A stretch of 25,994 nucleotides of DNA from an uncultured Chloroflexota bacterium. GTDB lineage: Bacteria > Chloroflexota > Chloroflexia > Chloroflexales > Roseiflexaceae. Both the position numbers and the translations under genes were made by a program. Each line of letters starts with the position of its first letter. Within the stretch, counting starts at the first letter, position 1. The notes below the pieces were generated by a model. The model ran no database searches and was not told where the DNA came from. It was given only the letters and a program-made list of their open reading frames with translations. The DNA is taken from contig CALFIC010000025.1 in the NCBI GenBank assembly GCA_937876225.1, forward strand, positions 1-25,994. The letters are read 5' to 3'. This document shows positions 23,473 to 25,994 of this stretch, piece by piece.

Positions 23473-24468
23473 ATGCATGTATTGATTATCGGGGGGACGG
23501 GCAACATTAGTCGGGCCATCGTGCGCGTGTTGCTCCGTGAGGGACACAAGGTCACCATCTACAATCGTGGGCAACGCATCGATGCGCCACCGAGTGACGT
23601 CGAGGTGCTGTTGGGCGACCGCCGTGATCGGGCGGCCTTTGAAGCCGTGCTCCAGACCCGTTCGTTTGATGTGGCTATCGACATGATTTCGTTTACGGCA
23701 GATGATGCGGCCTCGACCCTGCGGGCCTTGCCCAATGTGGGCCACCTCATCCAGACCTCGACGGTGATGACCTATGGCCCGCCATTCACGTCACTCTACC
23801 AAGGGACCGATGCCCCCTTGAATGGTCGCCACGACGGTGGCTATGGCGCAGGCAAAGTTGCTGCCGATGAATTGTTGCTGGGGCAGAGTGCCAGCGGTGT
23901 GCCCGTCACCATCGTCAAGCCGTCGTTTACCTTTGGCCCCGGGCATCCCCTCTTCCGGCAGGTCGATTGGAGCATGCGCTGGCTCGACCGCCTCAAAAAG
24001 GGCAAACCGATTATCGAAGCCGCCGAAGGCCTCAACTACTTCCAATTTTTGCCGTCGGCCGATGCCGCCGAAGCCTATGTGGCCCTGTGTGGCCTGACCG
24101 CTGCCCACGGTAAAGTGGTGCATGTGGTCAATCCCCAAGCGACTACCTGGCACGAATGGCACGGGATTGCCGCTCAAGTGCTGGGTGTGCCCCTCGAAAC
24201 CGTGTCGGTGCCGTGGGAGATTTTGGTCGCTGCCGATGCCCAGCGCTATAGCGCCTTGACCACCTGCCTTGGCCACAACCAAGTCTTTGCCGCCGATTCA
24301 TTGTTGGCCCTCGTCCCCGATTGGAAGCCACGTGTGCCGTTGCTCCAAGCGGTGACCGAGACCATTGAATGGTTGCAACGCAACAATCAAATCGAAGACA
24401 GCGACACCGATCCCCTCGAAGACCGTATCATCGCGGCTATGCGCCAAATCAAAGGTACGTTTGCCTAA
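23473..24468 (+). CDS. Atypical extended SDR, NAD(P)-dependent epimerase/reductase-like
   Basis: The 331-residue Rossmann protein has cofactor loop GGTGNIS (8-14), TIYNRGQ after strand 2 (Arg suggests possible NADP preference), and IDMISFTADDA. Later come TSTVMTYGPP, YGAGKVAADELLL (the Y-x-x-x-K pair) and VKPSFTFGPGHPLFRQ. The YxxxK pair is present but the surrounding residues differ from classical sugar epimerases. These features fit atypical SDRs that act as reductases or RNA-binding/isoflavone reductase-like proteins (the family of CSP41-like proteins shares GGTG and NRG). The ribosome site before 23473 is weak (AAAGAAAGTG). It is the last gene of the + series, ended by the 24503-24534 hairpin. 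Substrate unknown. Confidence 0.85.
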   Translation: MHVLIIGGTGNISRAIVRVLLREGHKVTIYNRGQRIDAPPSDVEVLLGDRRDRAAFEAVLQTRSFDVAIDMISFTADDAASTLRALPNVGHLIQTSTVMTYGPPFTSLYQGTDAPLNGRHDGGYGAGKVAADELLLGQSASGVPVTIVKPSFTFGPGHPLFRQVDWSMRWLDRLKKGKPIIEAAEGLNYFQFLPSADAAEAYVALCGLTAAHGKVVHVVNPQATTWHEWHGIAAQVLGVPLETVSVPWEILVAADAQRYSALTTCLGHNQVFAADSLLALVPDWKPRVPLLQAVTETIEWLQRNNQIEDSDTDPLEDRIIAAMRQIKGTFA

Positions 24469-24502
24469 ATCAGCGCGGTCTACGTCCTATTGTTGTATTG
24501 AT

Positions 24503-24534
24503 GAAATCCTCGGCGCAGATGCGCCGAGGATTTC
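24503..24534. terminator. Bidirectional hairpin between convergent genes
   Basis: GAAATCCTCGGCGCA (24503-24517) and TGCGCCGAGGATTTC (24520-24534) are perfect reverse complements with a 2-nt centre, so the practical loop is 4-6 nt. The AAAT/ATTT ends give A-rich 5' and T-rich 3' flanks on both strands. It lies 35 nt after the SDR stop and 32 nt before the carboxylesterase stop, so it can end both transcripts. Confidence 0.8.
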
Positions 24535-24565
24535 GTTGTGTTGCCTACAATCGATGCTGAACCAG

Positions 24566-25994
24566 TTACTTGCCCAGCATTGTGTCGAGCATCAAGTAGC
24601 GCGGGCGATGGCTGTCGGGCACGATAGCCGACGAGGTATCGATGCGCAATAATTGCGCGCTATCGTCGGCCTGTAACGGTGCCCAAGTGGGGATACCGGC
24701 CCCGTTGGGGTCACCGTGCGTGACAAAGTTGACATAAATCTGTTGCATTTGGTGCGACACGGCTTCGTCGGCGGCGTCCCAGGCATAGACGCTATTGGTA
24801 TCGAGGTTACCCATGAAGTATTCGATATCGGCGGAGTGTACGGCACCCACGGCCATGGGGGGCGGGGGTAGTGGAGGTGTGCTGGTGTCATCGGCGCGGA
24901 TGACGCCACCGGCCAGCCCGCTGACCGCATTACCCAGCTCGGGGCGCATAGCGGGGCGGGGGTGGGCATACAGATAGCGGTAGGTAGGATTGGATCGGGC
25001 CTGCAGGTCGGCCCACTTCCAGGTGCTATAGCCGATAAACAAATCACTCGAGAGATCTGTGGCCGCCAGCACTACTTCGGCGTCGCTGCTCGCAGGATAG
25101 TGTCGGAGTATATCGGTGGCCTGGTCACCAAATTGAGCCTGGACTGCGGCCTGGTAACTGGCCACGGTGGGCGGTTGGTCGTGGAGCAAAAACTGGTAGG
25201 GTACTTCGGTCGAATTCCAGCCAATCAGCAACGGCACCTGGGCATGGGCGCCACTGGCATAGAGTTGCCACGGTGATTGGGGTAAAAAATAGCCGTCAAT
25301 GGTGCCACAGAAGTGCTGGGGTTGGTACGCTTGGGTGGCGTCAAGCAGGGCGCGAGCAGACATGGCGCGCAGGGCGGCCAGTGAATTCGCCCCAGCGTGC
25401 GTGGCAAAGACTACCCCGGCGTGTTCGGCATCGGCGAGGGTCATGGCGGGCAAGGCGCCCAGCAACGAGCCACTCGAGGCAATAGCGCCGGCGATGCGGT
25501 GGTTGGCGATGGGCGAGAGCAGTTGGGCGCTGACCGAAATCGATCCGGCCGATTCGCCGGCAATCGTAATCTTGCTGGGATCGCCGCCAAAGGCGCCAAT
25601 CTCGCTCTGCACCCAGCCCAAGGCGGCCGCTTGGTCGAGATAGCCGTAATTGCCCGAGGCGCCATAGCCACTGGCTTGACTCAATTCGGGATGAGCAAAA
25701 AAGCCAAATACCGACAGCCGATAATTGACCGTCACCACTACCAGCCCTTGTTGGGCCAAGCGCGCCCCGTCGTAACGGGGCTCCGAGCTGTCGCCGGCCA
25801 CATTGCCACCACCATAAAAGTAGACCAAGACGGGCAATGGTGTGGCGGCGGAGGTGGCTGGAGTCCAGACATTGAGGTAGAGGCAATCTTCGCTCATGTC
25901 GGGCGAGCGGAAATCCATGTCGCCAAACAGTGCCAGTTGCATCGGTCGCGGCTCAAACTGGGTAGCGAGGCGGATACCCTGCCACGATTCGACC
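24566..25994 (-). CDS. Type B carboxylesterase, N-terminus outside the window
   Basis: The frame is open to the window edge: 17 residues (VESWQGIRLATQFEPRP) precede the first visible Met at 25942, so the true start lies beyond 25994. About 475 residues are visible. They include family signature 2 (SEDCLYLNVW), the oxyanion loop YFYGGGNVAGD, and the nucleophile elbow ITIAGESAGSISVSAQLL (Ser131 counted from that Met). A catalytic His is expected in VHSADIEYFMG, aligned with the H-x-x-E-x-x-Y/F-x-F-G motif. An acidic triad member would lie in between, but I could not place it surely. Alpha/beta hydrolases of this group cleave carboxylic esters; substrates vary. A signal peptide cannot be assessed. 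It converges with the SDR gene across a shared hairpin. Confidence 0.92.
   Translation of the reverse strand, partial: VESWQGIRLATQFEPRPMQLALFGDMDFRSPDMSEDCLYLNVWTPATSAATPLPVLVYFYGGGNVAGDSSEPRYDGARLAQQGLVVVTVNYRLSVFGFFAHPELSQASGYGASGNYGYLDQAAALGWVQSEIGAFGGDPSKITIAGESAGSISVSAQLLSPIANHRIAGAIASSGSLLGALPAMTLADAEHAGVVFATHAGANSLAALRAMSARALLDATQAYQPQHFCGTIDGYFLPQSPWQLYASGAHAQVPLLIGWNSTEVPYQFLLHDQPPTVASYQAAVQAQFGDQATDILRHYPASSDAEVVLAATDLSSDLFIGYSTWKWADLQARSNPTYRYLYAHPRPAMRPELGNAVSGLAGGVIRADDTSTPPLPPPPMAVGAVHSADIEYFMGNLDTNSVYAWDAADEAVSHQMQQIYVNFVTHGDPNGAGIPTWAPLQADDSAQLLRIDTSSAIVPDSHRPRYLMLDTMLGK

Overview
The window looks like a contig end from a moderate-GC bacterium. Protein style (a pyruvate-dehydrogenase/transketolase-type C-terminus, an M61 peptidase with PDZ, Gly/Met-rich exported repeats, ATTCGCC-type intergenic repeats) suggests Chloroflexota, possibly class Chloroflexia. 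This is an impression from composition and gene style, not a database result. Bases 1-21 match the Illumina TruSeq adapter exactly and are not genomic, so the first gene is cut by an assembly or library artefact.

Left part (22-6043, + strand): the 3' end of a transketolase/PDH E1-like gene, then an extended -10 promoter and a 14-bp palindrome that precede a tightly coupled four-gene operon. The operon encodes an unrecognised acidic protein with a DNA-binding flavour, an M61-PDZ metallopeptidase, an OmpR-type response regulator and a HAMP histidine kinase. It ends at a 19-unit ATTCGCC tandem array (6044-6301), which separates it from a convergent HExxH metallopeptidase gene (6316-7371, - strand). 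Divergent from that is a two-gene + strand unit: a small membrane protein and an exported Gly/Met-rich 11-residue-repeat protein, closed by a strong hairpin. A second non-coding repeat zone with three to four roughly 90-nt palindromic units follows (8646-8931).

Middle (9060-20431, - strand): an amidase-signature enzyme, a gamma-glutamyltransferase without a signal peptide, and a six-gene operon read from 20431 down to 12757. In transcription order the operon encodes a large YfhO/GT-C-like membrane protein, a methyltransferase, split transketolase N and C halves, an SDR epimerase fused to a DPM1/GtrB-like glycosyltransferase, and a second, related methyltransferase. I read it as a pathway that builds an unusual sugar, loads it on a polyprenyl phosphate, methylates it and transfers it outside the membrane. 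The chemistry is inferred.

Right part (20743-25994): selD, whose catalytic residue is encoded by an in-frame TGA (selenocysteine at residue 18), so the gene starts 63 nt before the apparent ORF. Downstream are an aspartate-type aminotransferase, a NIPSNAP-family protein and an atypical SDR, all on +. A strong bidirectional hairpin separates these from a convergent carboxylesterase that runs off the window. No rRNA, tRNA, CRISPR array, insertion sequence or phage gene was seen.
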